NCBI GenBank assembly: GCA_036504335.1
Contig: DASXVJ010000024.1
Location: forward strand, 1 to 64,000
DNA length: 64,000 nucleotides
Origin: Fen-183 sp036504335
GTDB taxonomy: Bacteria > Acidobacteriota > Thermoanaerobaculia > UBA5066
Reading direction: 5' to 3'
Below the pieces are notes generated by a model that was not told where the DNA came from, ran no database searches, and saw nothing but the letters and a program-made list of their open reading frames with translations. A program made the translations under genes and the position numbers. Positions within the stretch are counted from its first letter, which is position 1; every line of letters starts with the position of its first letter. This document shows positions 32,239-41,280 of the stretch, piece by piece.

Positions 32239-33067
32239 CTGTCCCGAGCCACTCGTTCTCCCGGAGGGAGCGGACCCGCCGGAAGCCCTCTTTCCGAAGC
32301 AGAATTTCCCACTCCCCTTCCCTCTCGACGAGCTGCCCGGAGCAGAGGAGCCTTCCGCCAGGAGCCAGGTGCGCGCGCAGCGCGGGGAGAAGCGGCGCCG
32401 TCTCTTCGTGGATCATGTTCGCGGCGATCACGTCGAAGCGGGCGCCCTTCGCGAGCGCCTCGAGAGGGCCCGCGAACGCGGCGACGCGCGGGACGCCGTT
32501 CGCGAGCGCCTTTTCGCGCGTCGCGAACGCGGCCTCGCGGTCGAGGTCGAACGCGACGACGCGCGCGGCGCCTTCGAGCGCCGCCACGAACGCGAGCGTC
32601 CCGGTTCCGCAGCCCACGTCGAGGACGCGCGCGCCGGAGAGGTCCTCGGCGAGAAGGAGCCGCACCGCGAGGCGCGTGGATTCGTGCGAGCCCGTGCCGA
32701 ACGCGCGGACGGCGGGAAGGAACAGTCGGCGGACGCCGGGAGGCGCGGGCGTTGCGAGATCGCCGTCGTGAGGATCGAAGAGATAGCGGTCGACGAGTAC
32801 GGATCTCCTCAATGCCGCCGATGCGCTCACCCAATCGGCGAATTCTTCTTTGAAAGTAGGAAGACCGGGAGCGCCGAGCGCGGCGAGGGCGGCGAGCGCG
32901 TCCTCGACGTCCGCGTCGGCCACCCAGATCCTGAGCCCGCCGCCTGGGGCCGCCGCAGACGAAAACTCCAGGCCCCCTAACCCTTCTAAGAAATCTTCGT
33001 GCTCCTCGAACCTGGCGGCGAGCGCCGCCGGCACTTCGATCCGGACGGCGTGAGAGCTACGTCCCAA
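32216..33067 (-). CDS. prmA: ribosomal protein L11 methyltransferase PrmA
   Basis: A 283-residue class I methyltransferase. It has the PrmA region RLFLPAVRAFGTGSHESTRLAVRLL, motif I VLDVGCGTGTLAFVAAL, and DVIAANMIHEETAPLLP (the NP/N-motif region). It methylates L11. The N-terminal domain is short and contains two element copies (EDFLEGLGG near 22-31 and TFKEEFADW). The TTG start overlaps the dnaJ stop by 11 bases. It continues the heat-shock operon, and dnaJ-prmA-rsmE order is common in bacteria. Confidence 0.92.
   Translation of the reverse strand: MGRSSHAVRIEVPAALAARFEEHEDFLEGLGGLEFSSAAAPGGGLRIWVADADVEDALAALAALGAPGLPTFKEEFADWVSASAALRRSVLVDRYLFDPHDGDLATPAPPGVRRLFLPAVRAFGTGSHESTRLAVRLLLAEDLSGARVLDVGCGTGTLAFVAALEGAARVVAFDLDREAAFATREKALANGVPRVAAFAGPLEALAKGARFDVIAANMIHEETAPLLPALRAHLAPGGRLLCSGQLVEREGEWEILLRKEGFRRVRSLRENEWLGTGWISSNE
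32839..32865 (+). repeat. dispersed AT-rich element, copy in prmA
   Basis: The sequence reads GAATTCTTCTTTGAAAG followed by TAGGAAGACC. It encodes LPTFKEEFAD. Confidence 0.55.
32976..33000 (-). repeat. dispersed AT-rich element, copy in prmA
   Basis: The reverse strand reads CGAAGATTTCTTAGAAGGG followed by TTAGGGGG, a near-perfect copy. It encodes HEDFLEGLGG. Confidence 0.85.
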
Positions 33068-34178
33068 GGAACTCCTTGAGCCTCTCGAAGAATCCCTTCT
33101 CGTCCTTCGTCGGCGCGCCGGCTTCGCCGTCGAACGCGGCCGCGAGCTTCTCGACGGCTTCCTTCTGCGCGTGCGTCATCTTCTTCGGCACGCGGATCGT
33201 GATCAGCACGTGCTGGTCGCCCTTGCCGCGGCCGTCGAGCCGCGGGATGCCCTTGCCCTTGAGCGTGAAGACGCGCCCCGCCGCCGCGCCGGCCGGCAGG
33301 TCGAACGTCGCGTCGCCGTGGAGCGTCGGCACCTTCATCGACCCGCCCATCGCCGCGAGGTGAAACGGGACGGCCCACGCGAGGATGACGTCGCTGCCGT
33401 CGCGCCGGAAGATCTCGTGCGGCGCCACGGAGACGAGGACGTACAGGTCGCCGGGGCGCCCGCCGGGACGGGGCGAGTTGCCCTCCGCCGTGAGGCGCAG
33501 CCGCGCCCCGTCGTCGACGCCGGCCGGGATGCCGATCGTGAGCGTGCGCGACTTCCTGACCCGGCCCTCGCCCCTGCATTCGGGGCAGGCGTCCTTCACC
33601 TTCTCCCCCGAGCCCGAGCACTCGGGGCACGGGCGGGCGACGGCGAAGAAGCCCTGGCGGAACTGGACGCGGCCCTGGCCGCGGCAGGTCGGGCAGGTCG
33701 TCGCGGACGCCCCGCCCTTACCGCCGCGCCCGCGGCAGGCCTCGCACGCCTCGAACCGCTGGAGCGGGACGGAGATCTCGGCGCCGAACGCGGCGTCCTC
33801 GAACGGGATCGTGACGTCGGCCTTGAGGTCTTCCCCGTTGCGCCGGACGGCGCGCGAGGATTCGCCTCCGAAGCCGAAGAAGTCGCCGAGGATGTCGGCG
33901 AAGTCCACGAACTGGGTCGGGTCGAAGCCCGGGCCGCCGCCGGCTCCCCGCACGCCCTCGGGGCCGAAGCGGTCGAAGCGCGCGCGCTTGTCCGGGTCGG
34001 AGAGGACGGAATAGGCCTCGGCGGCCGCCTTGAAGCGCTCCTCCGAGGCGGCGTCGCCCGGGTTCTTGTCCGGGTGGTGCCGGAGGGCGGCCTTGCGGTA
34101 CGCGGCCTTGATCTCGTCGGCCGACGCGTCGCGGCCGACGCCCAGCACTTCGTAGTAGTCGCGGGTGGACGTGCTCAC
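33057..34178 (-). CDS. dnaJ: chaperone DnaJ
   Basis: A 373-residue type I J-protein: J domain with YYEVLGVGRDAS and HPDKNPGD, a Gly/Phe-rich segment, the four-repeat zinc domain CEACRGRG, CPTCRGQG, CPECSGSG and CPECRGEG, and the C-terminal substrate-binding part. It stimulates DnaK ATPase. The GTG start is 23 bases after the dnaK stop. It belongs to the hrcA-grpE-dnaK-dnaJ-prmA-rsmE leftward operon. Confidence 0.97.
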   Translation of the reverse strand: MSTSTRDYYEVLGVGRDASADEIKAAYRKAALRHHPDKNPGDAASEERFKAAAEAYSVLSDPDKRARFDRFGPEGVRGAGGGPGFDPTQFVDFADILGDFFGFGGESSRAVRRNGEDLKADVTIPFEDAAFGAEISVPLQRFEACEACRGRGGKGGASATTCPTCRGQGRVQFRQGFFAVARPCPECSGSGEKVKDACPECRGEGRVRKSRTLTIGIPAGVDDGARLRLTAEGNSPRPGGRPGDLYVLVSVAPHEIFRRDGSDVILAWAVPFHLAAMGGSMKVPTLHGDATFDLPAGAAAGRVFTLKGKGIPRLDGRGKGDQHVLITIRVPKKMTHAQKEAVEKLAAAFDGEAGAPTKDEKGFFERLKEFLGT

Positions 34179-34201
34179 GGACGGATCCTACGGGACGGCG
34201 A

Positions 34202-36067
34202 TCAGGCCGGCTTCTCGGCGTTCTTGTCCGAATCGCCGCCGCCGCGGCGCTCCTTGGACTCCGGCTTGTACAGCATGGCCTGCGTGAGGATGCGCGAGAC
34301 GCCCTTCATGTCGATCATGGCGTCGTCGATCGGCCCGCGCTCGTCGCCCGTCAAGACCTCCCGGGCGTTCGCGAGCGTGCGTTCGACGCGGTCCTTCTCG
34401 TCCGGCTGGAGGAGGTTTCCGAACTCCCGGAAGATCCGGTCGTTCGCGGCGATCATGCCCTCGAGCTTGTTCTTGAGCTGGCGGATCTCCTTGCGCTTGG
34501 AGTCCGCCGCCTTGTTCGAGGCCGCCTCCTCGATGATCTTCTCGATCTCGGTCTGCGAGAGGCCGCCGGCCGGGTTGATCTGAAGGCCCTGAGCCTTGCC
34601 GGTCGCGAGGTCCTTCGCGGAGACGTTGACGATGCCCGACGAGTCGATCGCGAACGTGACCTCGATCTGGGGCACGCCCTTGGCCGAGGCCGGGATGCCG
34701 ACGAGCTGGAACTTGCCGAGAGACTTGTTCTCCTTGGCGATGTCGCGCTCGCCCTGCAGAACGTGAATCTCGACCGTCGTCTGGTTGTCGGCGACCGTCG
34801 TGAAGATCTGCGTGTTCTTCGTCGGGATCGTCGAGTTGCGCTCGATGAGCTTGACGAAGATGCCGCCGTGCGTCTCGAGTCCGAGCGAGAGCGGCGTGAC
34901 GTCGAGAAGGACGAGGTCCTTGATGTCGCCGCGCAGGATGCCCGCCTGGATCGCCGCGCCGACGGCGACGACCTCGTCGGGGTTGATCGAGCGGTTCGGG
35001 GGCTTCCCGAAGATCGTCTCGACCATCTGCTGGACCTTCGGCGTGCGCGTCTGGCCGCCGACGAGAAGGACCGTGTCCACCTGGTCCGGCGAGAGACCGG
35101 CGGCCTCGAGCGCGTTCTTGCAGGGACCTTCCGTCCGCGCGATGAGGTCGGCGGCGAGCGCCTCGAACGTGTCGCGCGTGAGGAGCTTGTTGATGTGCTT
35201 CGGGCCCGACGCGTCCGACGCGATGAACGGGAGCGCCACCATCGTCTCGAGAGCGGAGGAGAGCTCGCACTTGGCCTTCTCGGCGGCCTCCTTGAGGCGC
35301 TGGAGGGCGAGCCGGTCCTGCCGGAGGTCGATTCCGCTCGATTGCAGGAACTCGGCGAGGAGCCAGTCCATGATCGCGCGGTCGAAGTCCTCCCCGCCCA
35401 GGAACGTGTCGCCCGACGTCGAGAGAACTTCGAACATCCCGTTGTCGATCCGGAGGATCGAGATGTCGAACGTGCCGCCGCCGAGGTCGTAGACGGCGAT
35501 CGTCTCCTGCTTCCGGTTCTTCTCGAGCCCGTAGGCGAGCGCCGCGGCGGTCGGCTCGTTGATGATGCGGAGGACCTCGAGGCCGGCGATCCGGCCCGCG
35601 TCGCGCGTGGCCTGCCGCTGCGAGTCGTCGAAATACGCCGGGACCGTGATGATCGCTTCCTTGATCTCCTCGCCGAGCGCTTCCTCGCAGAAATCCTTGA
35701 TCTCGCGCAGGACGAACGCCGCGATCTCCTCCGGCGAGTAGTCCCGGTCCCGGACGCGGATCTTCACGTCGCTGTTCGTCGCTTCGACGAGCGTGTACGA
35801 AAGGTGCTCTCGGGCGTGCTTGACCTCGGCGTCCGTCCACTTGCGGCCGATGAGGCGCTTGACGGCGTAGATCGTCTGCGTCGGATTCGTAATCGCCTGG
35901 CGCTTCGCGATCTGCCCGACGAGGCGCTCGCCGTCCTCCGTGAAGCCGACGATGGACGGCGTCGTGCGCGCGCCCTCACGGTTGGGAACGACCTGGGGCG
36001 AGCCCACCTCCACCACGGCGACGCAGGAGTTCGTGGTGCCGAGGTCGATCCCGAGTACCTTAGCCAA
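34202..36067 (-). CDS. dnaK: chaperone DnaK (Hsp70)
   Basis: A 621-residue Hsp70. It has GIDLGTTNSCVAVVE, VPAYFDDSQRQATRDAGRIAGLEVLRIINEPTAAALAYG, DLGGGTFDISIL, LVGGQTRTPKVQ and the substrate domain DVTPLSLGLETHGG. The C-terminal lid is short and ends in a Lys/Glu tail rather than a long Gly-rich one. The start is a TTG at 36067 that overlaps the grpE 3' end by 8 bases; there is no ATG near, and MAKVLGIDLGTT needs this start. No dispersed elements occur in it. Confidence 0.98.
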   Translation of the reverse strand: MAKVLGIDLGTTNSCVAVVEVGSPQVVPNREGARTTPSIVGFTEDGERLVGQIAKRQAITNPTQTIYAVKRLIGRKWTDAEVKHAREHLSYTLVEATNSDVKIRVRDRDYSPEEIAAFVLREIKDFCEEALGEEIKEAIITVPAYFDDSQRQATRDAGRIAGLEVLRIINEPTAAALAYGLEKNRKQETIAVYDLGGGTFDISILRIDNGMFEVLSTSGDTFLGGEDFDRAIMDWLLAEFLQSSGIDLRQDRLALQRLKEAAEKAKCELSSALETMVALPFIASDASGPKHINKLLTRDTFEALAADLIARTEGPCKNALEAAGLSPDQVDTVLLVGGQTRTPKVQQMVETIFGKPPNRSINPDEVVAVGAAIQAGILRGDIKDLVLLDVTPLSLGLETHGGIFVKLIERNSTIPTKNTQIFTTVADNQTTVEIHVLQGERDIAKENKSLGKFQLVGIPASAKGVPQIEVTFAIDSSGIVNVSAKDLATGKAQGLQINPAGGLSQTEIEKIIEEAASNKAADSKRKEIRQLKNKLEGMIAANDRIFREFGNLLQPDEKDRVERTLANAREVLTGDERGPIDDAMIDMKGVSRILTQAMLYKPESKERRGGGDSDKNAEKPA

Positions 36068-36848
36068 GAGCGGCCTCCTTCGCGGTCCCGTTCTCCCTGC
36101 CGGGCGCTCCTGCGACCTTGACGCGCGCGGGCCTCAGGAGGCGTTCGTTCAGCAAGTAACCCCGCTGGAACACCTCGAGGACGGTGCCCGGGGCCGTGTC
36201 GGTCGTTTCTTCCCTCACGACGGCTTCGTGGACGTTCGGGTCGAACGGCAGGCCGAGCGCCGGCACCTCGACGAGGCCGTACTTGCGCAGGGACTCGCCG
36301 AGCTGGCGGGCGATCATGTCGATGCCCGCCTGGAAGTCCTCGCTCGACGCGTCGCCGCGGTGCGCGAGCGCGCGCTCGAAGTTGTCGAGGACGCCGAGCA
36401 GGTCGTGGAACGTGTCGGCGAGGGCGAACTTGAAGTAGTCCGCCTTGTCCTTCTCGGTGCGGCGCTTGAGGTTGTCGAAGTCCGCCGACTTGCGCAGGAG
36501 CGCCTCGCGCAGGCGGCCGGTCTCTTCCTCGGCGCGGATCGCGCGCTCCTTCATGCCCTCGAGCTCGTCGTGGGCGCGGCGCGCGCGGTCGATCGCGGCC
36601 TTCAGCTCGACCTCGATCGTCGCCATCCGAGGATCCGGCTGCGGCGGCTGCGGCACCGGCGGCGCAGGCTCGGGAGGCGCCTCCGGGGCGCGGGTCGCCG
36701 CGGACTCGTCGAGCTTCTGACGATGGCGCTCCTCGACCGCTTCGATGGCGCGCTCGGCTTCCTCGAGAGCCTTCGCCACGGCGTCGCGGCTCTCGGTTTC
36801 GAGGAAGATGATCCCGTCGTCCTCGTCGCGCCTCTTGCGTCCGGTCAC
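36060..36848 (-). CDS. grpE: nucleotide exchange factor GrpE
   Basis: A 262-residue protein, longer than the usual 190-210. The extra length is an N-terminal Pro/Glu-rich arm (about 1-80, with APEAPPEPAPPVPQPPQP). A long coiled coil (about 80-150) and the beta domain with LGLPFDPNVHEAVVREETTD and VLEVFQRGYLLNERLLRPARVKV are standard. It releases ADP from DnaK. The GTG start overlaps the hrcA stop (GTGA). Confidence 0.95.
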   Translation of the reverse strand: MTGRKRRDEDDGIIFLETESRDAVAKALEEAERAIEAVEERHRQKLDESAATRAPEAPPEPAPPVPQPPQPDPRMATIEVELKAAIDRARRAHDELEGMKERAIRAEEETGRLREALLRKSADFDNLKRRTEKDKADYFKFALADTFHDLLGVLDNFERALAHRGDASSEDFQAGIDMIARQLGESLRKYGLVEVPALGLPFDPNVHEAVVREETTDTAPGTVLEVFQRGYLLNERLLRPARVKVAGAPGRENGTAKEAALG

Positions 36849-37903
36849 GCGGCGCCCTCCGTGAGCCGGTGGCTCACGTAGCGGCCGAGCTCCTCGACGA
36901 GAGGCACGACGCGTTCGTACTCCATCCGCCGCGGGCCGACGACGCCGAGCGCTCCGAGGACGCGGCCGCCCTTGCGGTAGGGCGCCGTGACCACGGCCGT
37001 CTGCGTCTCGTCGGTGAAGACGCTGTCCGAGCCGATCACGACGCGGGCCCCGGCGAAAGACAGGCAGTCCGTCAGGAGATTCACGAGCCGGGCTTTCTCC
37101 TCGAACGCGCGGAACATCCGCCTGAGCGCTTCGACGTCGCCCCGGAACTCGGGCTTCTCGAGCAGCGACTCGGTGCCGTCGACGAAGACGGCGTCGCCCT
37201 CGGGGCGGCCTTCCGCGAACGCGCGCCGCCCGAGCTCGAGGGTGCGGGCGAGCGCGTGGTCCATCCGGAGCTTCTCCTCGGCGAGAGCGTCGAGCAGGAG
37301 GGCCCGGATCTCGTCGAGCGTCTTGCCCGCGTAGTCCACCGTCAGGCGGCGCGAGATCGAGTCGAGCTCGGCCTGGGCGAAGTCGTCGCGCGTCTCGATC
37401 AGGCGGCTCTCGACGAGGCCGGCGTCGGAAACTTCGGCCACGAGGATCCGCCGCTCGGTGAGGCGCGTGAAATGGACCGAATCGAGGACGAAGCGCGCGG
37501 ACGCGGGCGCCGCCACGACTCCGACCTCTCCCGTGAGCCGGAAGAGGACGCGGGACGTCGCCTGGAAGAAGCGGTCCGTCTCGAAGGGCTCGGGGGCCAG
37601 CTCCTCGGCGATCCGGGCGCGCTCCTGCGCGCTCGGAAGGCGCGTCGTCATGAGCTCCCGCACGAACGCGCGGTAGCCGAGGTCCGTCGGGACGCGCCCG
37701 GCCGAGACGTGAGGGTGCGTGAGGAATCCGAGGTCCTCGAGATCGGCCATCGCGTTGCGCAGCGAGGCCGACGAGAGGCCGAACTTCCCGCCCTTCGTGA
37801 GCTGGCGCGAGGACACCGGGACCGCGCTTTCGATGTACGCGACGATCACCGACGCGAGCACCTCGCGGGATCGGCCGTCCAACCCCTTGAATTCACTAAT
37901 CAT
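36845..37903 (-). CDS. hrcA: heat-inducible transcription repressor HrcA
   Basis: A 352-residue repressor. ATG 37903 gives MISEFKGLDGRSREVLASVIVAYIES, the family's winged-helix start, then PVSSRQL and SSASLRNAMADLEDLGFLTHPHVSAGRVPTDLGYR. The C-terminal GAF-like part ends with the VVGPRRMEYERVVPLVE segment. HrcA represses the groE and dnaK operons at CIRCE sites. I looked upstream and found no clear CIRCE inverted repeat, so its target is probably elsewhere or diverged. It heads the chaperone operon. Confidence 0.95.
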   Translation of the reverse strand: MISEFKGLDGRSREVLASVIVAYIESAVPVSSRQLTKGGKFGLSSASLRNAMADLEDLGFLTHPHVSAGRVPTDLGYRAFVRELMTTRLPSAQERARIAEELAPEPFETDRFFQATSRVLFRLTGEVGVVAAPASARFVLDSVHFTRLTERRILVAEVSDAGLVESRLIETRDDFAQAELDSISRRLTVDYAGKTLDEIRALLLDALAEEKLRMDHALARTLELGRRAFAEGRPEGDAVFVDGTESLLEKPEFRGDVEALRRMFRAFEEKARLVNLLTDCLSFAGARVVIGSDSVFTDETQTAVVTAPYRKGGRVLGALGVVGPRRMEYERVVPLVEELGRYVSHRLTEGAA

Positions 37904-38088
37904 GTGCAGCGAGTTGCGCCTCCGAAAACGCCCACAGGCTCCGAGAACCGTGCGCATGAATGATAACAAACGAGCAAGCCCTCCACCGGGGCGCCGTGCG
38001 CCCCGTTTCAAGGCGCTCCTCGGGGAGCGCCTGCGGCCCGCGGTGTAAGATGCAAAGTGCTCCGCAACGGAGGTTTGGCCAACACTCG

Positions 38089-39468
38089 ATGGTTTTTTTC
38101 AACTACGCGACGATGCAGATGGCCGCCAAGATCGTGTACTACGGTCCCGGCCTCTGCGGCAAGACGACGAACCTCCACGTGATCTACGGGCGCACGGCGC
38201 CCACGTCGCGGGGGGAGATGGTCTGCCTCGAGACCGAGACGGACCGGACGCTGTTCTTCGACCTGCTCCCGCTCGACGTCGGCGTGATCGGGGGCTTCAA
38301 GACCCGCCTCCAGCTGTATACCGTTCCCGGCCAGGTCTTCTACAACACGACCCGCAAGCTCGTCCTCAAGGGCGTCGACGGCATCGTCTTCGTCGCCGAC
38401 TCGCAGCGCCCGATGCGCGATCCGAACGTCGAGAGCCTCAAGAACCTCCGCGAGAACCTCGCCGAGATCGGCCTCACGCTCGAGAGCGTCCCCCACGTCT
38501 TCCAGTACAACAAGCGCGACCTTCCGAACATCCTTTCGATCGACGAGCTCAACGAGTCGCTCAACCCGGACGGGTCGGTCGAGGGATACGAGGCCTCCGC
38601 GACGAACGGAACGGGGGTCTTCGAGACGCTCAAGGCGATCTCGAAGCTCACCCTGCGTTCCCTCAAGGGCCGCATGACCGTCGAGCAGCGCCGCCCGACC
38701 GTCGTCGTGTCGGGCGAGACGCCGGCGCCGATCCCGGCGGCGGCGCTTCATGCCGGGCCCCGGGGCGCGCGCACCTCCGGAATCACGGCCGCCATCGAGT
38801 CGCTGGGGGAAGCGGGCGGCTCCGGCGAGCCGGCGGCCGAGGGCCGCAACCCGTACGACTCCACGATCTCCCGCCTGCAGCGGCTCCAGTCGCTTCACCG
38901 CCAGGGGGTCGACCTCCACGCCGCGAGCGCTTCAGGCACGAGCCTCGCGGCCCTCACCCCGCCCGCCACCGCCACGGCGGGGACCGACGGCGGCCCCCAG
39001 GACGCCCCGTTCGAAGCCGCCAACCTGCCGCCCGCGGACGATCCCGCCGCCGAAGTGAGCTTCGCCGAGATCCAGCCGCCGCCGGACGATCCGCTGCCCG
39101 ACTCGTCGGTCAAGCACGTCCGCGTGCGTACGAACGTCGACATTCTCTCGGAGCTCGAGAAGCTGCGGAAGATCGCGACGCAGAAGCCGGCGTCGCCCGC
39201 CCACAAGGTCCGGAGCGCCGCGGACGTGTCGCTCGACGATCTGCTCGGCTCCGCGCGCAACCGCAAGAAAGACGTCGCGCAGAGTTTCGAGATCCTGGTT
39301 CCGCGCGACGCGCTCGCGAAGAGCCGGCGCGTGACCGTGGCCCTGCGGTTCGACGACGACTCCGGCGCCGCGATCGGCCCGGAGAAACGCTTCGACGTCG
39401 AGCTCGCCGCGTCGCAGGATCTCCAGAATCTCCTGCTCTCCCTCAAGTTCAACGTGCGCACCGAATGA
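38089..39468 (+). CDS. MglA-like Ras-family GTPase with a long C-terminal extension
   Basis: A 459-residue protein. Residues 1-195 are an MglA GTPase: G1 GPGLCGKTTN (19-28), the TVPGQ switch II (78-82) and G4 NKRD (141-144), with the MVFFNYATMQM start. MglA sets the leading pole for motility and pilus placement. Residues 196-459 are an extension found in few MglA proteins: Pro/Ala-rich, then VDILSELEKLRKIATQK as a possible coiled coil, then a beta-rich end ALRFDDDSGAAIGPEKRFDVEL. ATG 38089 has CGGAGG upstream. The stop overlaps the MltD-like ATG. Confidence 0.88.
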   Translation: MVFFNYATMQMAAKIVYYGPGLCGKTTNLHVIYGRTAPTSRGEMVCLETETDRTLFFDLLPLDVGVIGGFKTRLQLYTVPGQVFYNTTRKLVLKGVDGIVFVADSQRPMRDPNVESLKNLRENLAEIGLTLESVPHVFQYNKRDLPNILSIDELNESLNPDGSVEGYEASATNGTGVFETLKAISKLTLRSLKGRMTVEQRRPTVVVSGETPAPIPAAALHAGPRGARTSGITAAIESLGEAGGSGEPAAEGRNPYDSTISRLQRLQSLHRQGVDLHAASASGTSLAALTPPATATAGTDGGPQDAPFEAANLPPADDPAAEVSFAEIQPPPDDPLPDSSVKHVRVRTNVDILSELEKLRKIATQKPASPAHKVRSAADVSLDDLLGSARNRKKDVAQSFEILVPRDALAKSRRVTVALRFDDDSGAAIGPEKRFDVELAASQDLQNLLLSLKFNVRTE

Positions 39469-41267
39469 AGGGCGCGCGTCTTCTCGCCGTCCTGGGGGCG
39501 CTCGCGGCGGCGGGCTGTGCGTCCGCGCCGCCCGGCGAAAAGGCCGCCGCGCCGGCTCCCGCGTCGCCCGACGCCGTCGCGTTCGCGGCCCGGACCCAGG
39601 CGACGGACCTCTTCTACCGAGGCAAGGCCCTGGCTCTCGCGGGCGACGCCGACTGCGCGCGCGAGGCGTTCCACGGCGCGCTCGAGACCTTCCGCGCGGC
39701 GGCCCGGCCCGGCAGCGGGTCCGACGCCGCCTTCGCGGGCGAGTTGTGGGAGAGCGTCGCCGCCTATCGGCCCGTCCTCGACGCCGCCGCCCGGACCGGC
39801 GAACCGGAGCGCGCGCCGGCGGAGGACCCGCGCGACAGCCTCGTGGCCGCGGCGCCGACGGCGAGCCCGGAGGAGTTCGAGAAGGCCAGGAGGGAGATCG
39901 ACGCCGTCCCCTCGCGCGTCTCGTTCGACATTCCGATGGTCGTGAACGAGCAGGTGCTGCGCGCGGTCGCCTTCTACCAGTTCCGCATCCCGCTCGGTTT
40001 CGCGACCGCTCTCAAGCGCAGCGGCCGCTACATGGAACTCATGCGCGGCATCCTCAAGGAAGAGGGCGTCCCCGAGGACCTCGTCTACGTTGCGATGGTC
40101 GAGTCCGCATTCAAGTATCAGGCGCACTCGCGCGCCGCGGCGCACGGATTCTGGCAGTTCATCGAAGGCACGGGCCGCCGCTACGGCCTCCGCCGCACGC
40201 GCGAATACGACGAGCGCAGCGACGCCGTGAAGTCGACGCGGGCCGCGGCCGCGTACTTCCGCGACCTCTACGAGATGTTCGGCGACTGGCACCTCGCGAT
40301 GGCGGCGTACGACGCCGGCGAGGGAAGGATCCTGAAGAGCCTTCAGCGGACCGGGGCCCGCGATTTCTGGGGACTCGCGCAGGGCTCGACGCTGCGCCGC
40401 GAGACGCGCGACTACGTTCCATTCGTTCTCGCGACTGCGCTCATGACCAAGGACCCGGCGCGCTTCGGGTTCGACGTCGTGCCCGACCCGCCGATCGCGT
40501 GGGACACCGTGGCCATCACGAAGCCGGTGGACCTCGGGCGCGTGGCCGGGGCCGCCGGCGCGACGCTTCCGGAGCTCCAGCTCCTCAACAGCGAGCTCCG
40601 GACGCGCTCGACGCCGCATGGCGTCCCGTCGTACGGCCTTCGGGTCCCGCCGGGCACCGCGGCGCTCGTCGCCGCCCGGCTGCCCGGCCTTCCGGCCGCG
40701 CCCGAGGTCGCCGAGAAACGCATCACGGTGAAGAAGGGCGAGACGCTGTCGCGGGTCGCCGCGCGCGCGGGCGTCTCCGTCGGCGAGCTGTGCGACTGGA
40801 ACGACATCCCGCGGACCGCGAAGCTCCACAAGGGAACGGTCCTCATCGTCCCGTCGCGTCCGAAGGGTCAGCCAAAGGAACAGCTTGCCGCGAGGTCCTC
40901 GAACCCGCAGGGAGAGATCCGCAGCGTCCCGACGCCCGCGTCCGCGATCACGCGCGCGGCGGACGTCGGCCCGTTCACGGCGGCGCCCGCCGCGGCGACT
41001 CCGGCTTCCCCCGCAGCCGCCGCCGCGGCGCTCCCCGGGCGCGTCGACATCCCGGCGGAAGGGTTCGCCGAAGCGCGGGCCGCCGCGGCCAGCAGCGCCG
41101 CGGCCCGGAAGGTCAAGCACACGGTCAAGCCGGGTGAGACGCTCTACTCCCTCGCCGCGCGGTACGGGACGACGACCGACGCGATCCTCCACGAGAACCG
41201 CCTGCGCTCTGCCCGGTCGCTCCGCGCGGGCCAGACGCTCACCCTCACGCTCGCCGTCCTGAACTGA
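39465..41267 (+). CDS. MltD-like lytic transglycosylase lipoprotein with LysM domains
   Basis: A 600-residue protein. A lipobox near residue 19 (AAAGC) follows a short signal. The SLT domain (about 180-330) has VYVAMVESAFKYQAHSRAAAHGFWQF with the catalytic Glu in MVESAF and MAAYDAGEGRI. LysM domains occur at about 420-465 (KKGETLSRVAARAGVS) and at the C-terminus (VKPGETLYSLAARYGTTTDAIL). It cleaves and binds peptidoglycan at the outer membrane or periplasm. It is coupled to the MglA-like gene, which may tie cell-wall remodelling to polarity. Confidence 0.9.
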   Translation: MKGARLLAVLGALAAAGCASAPPGEKAAAPAPASPDAVAFAARTQATDLFYRGKALALAGDADCAREAFHGALETFRAAARPGSGSDAAFAGELWESVAAYRPVLDAAARTGEPERAPAEDPRDSLVAAAPTASPEEFEKARREIDAVPSRVSFDIPMVVNEQVLRAVAFYQFRIPLGFATALKRSGRYMELMRGILKEEGVPEDLVYVAMVESAFKYQAHSRAAAHGFWQFIEGTGRRYGLRRTREYDERSDAVKSTRAAAAYFRDLYEMFGDWHLAMAAYDAGEGRILKSLQRTGARDFWGLAQGSTLRRETRDYVPFVLATALMTKDPARFGFDVVPDPPIAWDTVAITKPVDLGRVAGAAGATLPELQLLNSELRTRSTPHGVPSYGLRVPPGTAALVAARLPGLPAAPEVAEKRITVKKGETLSRVAARAGVSVGELCDWNDIPRTAKLHKGTVLIVPSRPKGQPKEQLAARSSNPQGEIRSVPTPASAITRAADVGPFTAAPAAATPASPAAAAAALPGRVDIPAEGFAEARAAAASSAAARKVKHTVKPGETLYSLAARYGTTTDAILHENRLRSARSLRAGQTLTLTLAVLN

Positions 41268-41280
41268 CCGGAACGTTCCC

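Noticed and set aside
33079..33103. Element-like CTCGAAGAATCCCTTCTC in dnaJ
   Set aside because: It encodes the ordinary DnaJ tail EKGFFERLKEF and lacks the right arm; probably chance.
37904..38088. Possible CIRCE element upstream of hrcA
   Set aside because: AGTGC and ACACTCG occur near 38056-38087 but in the wrong order and spacing for TTAGCACTC-N9-GAGTGCTAA.
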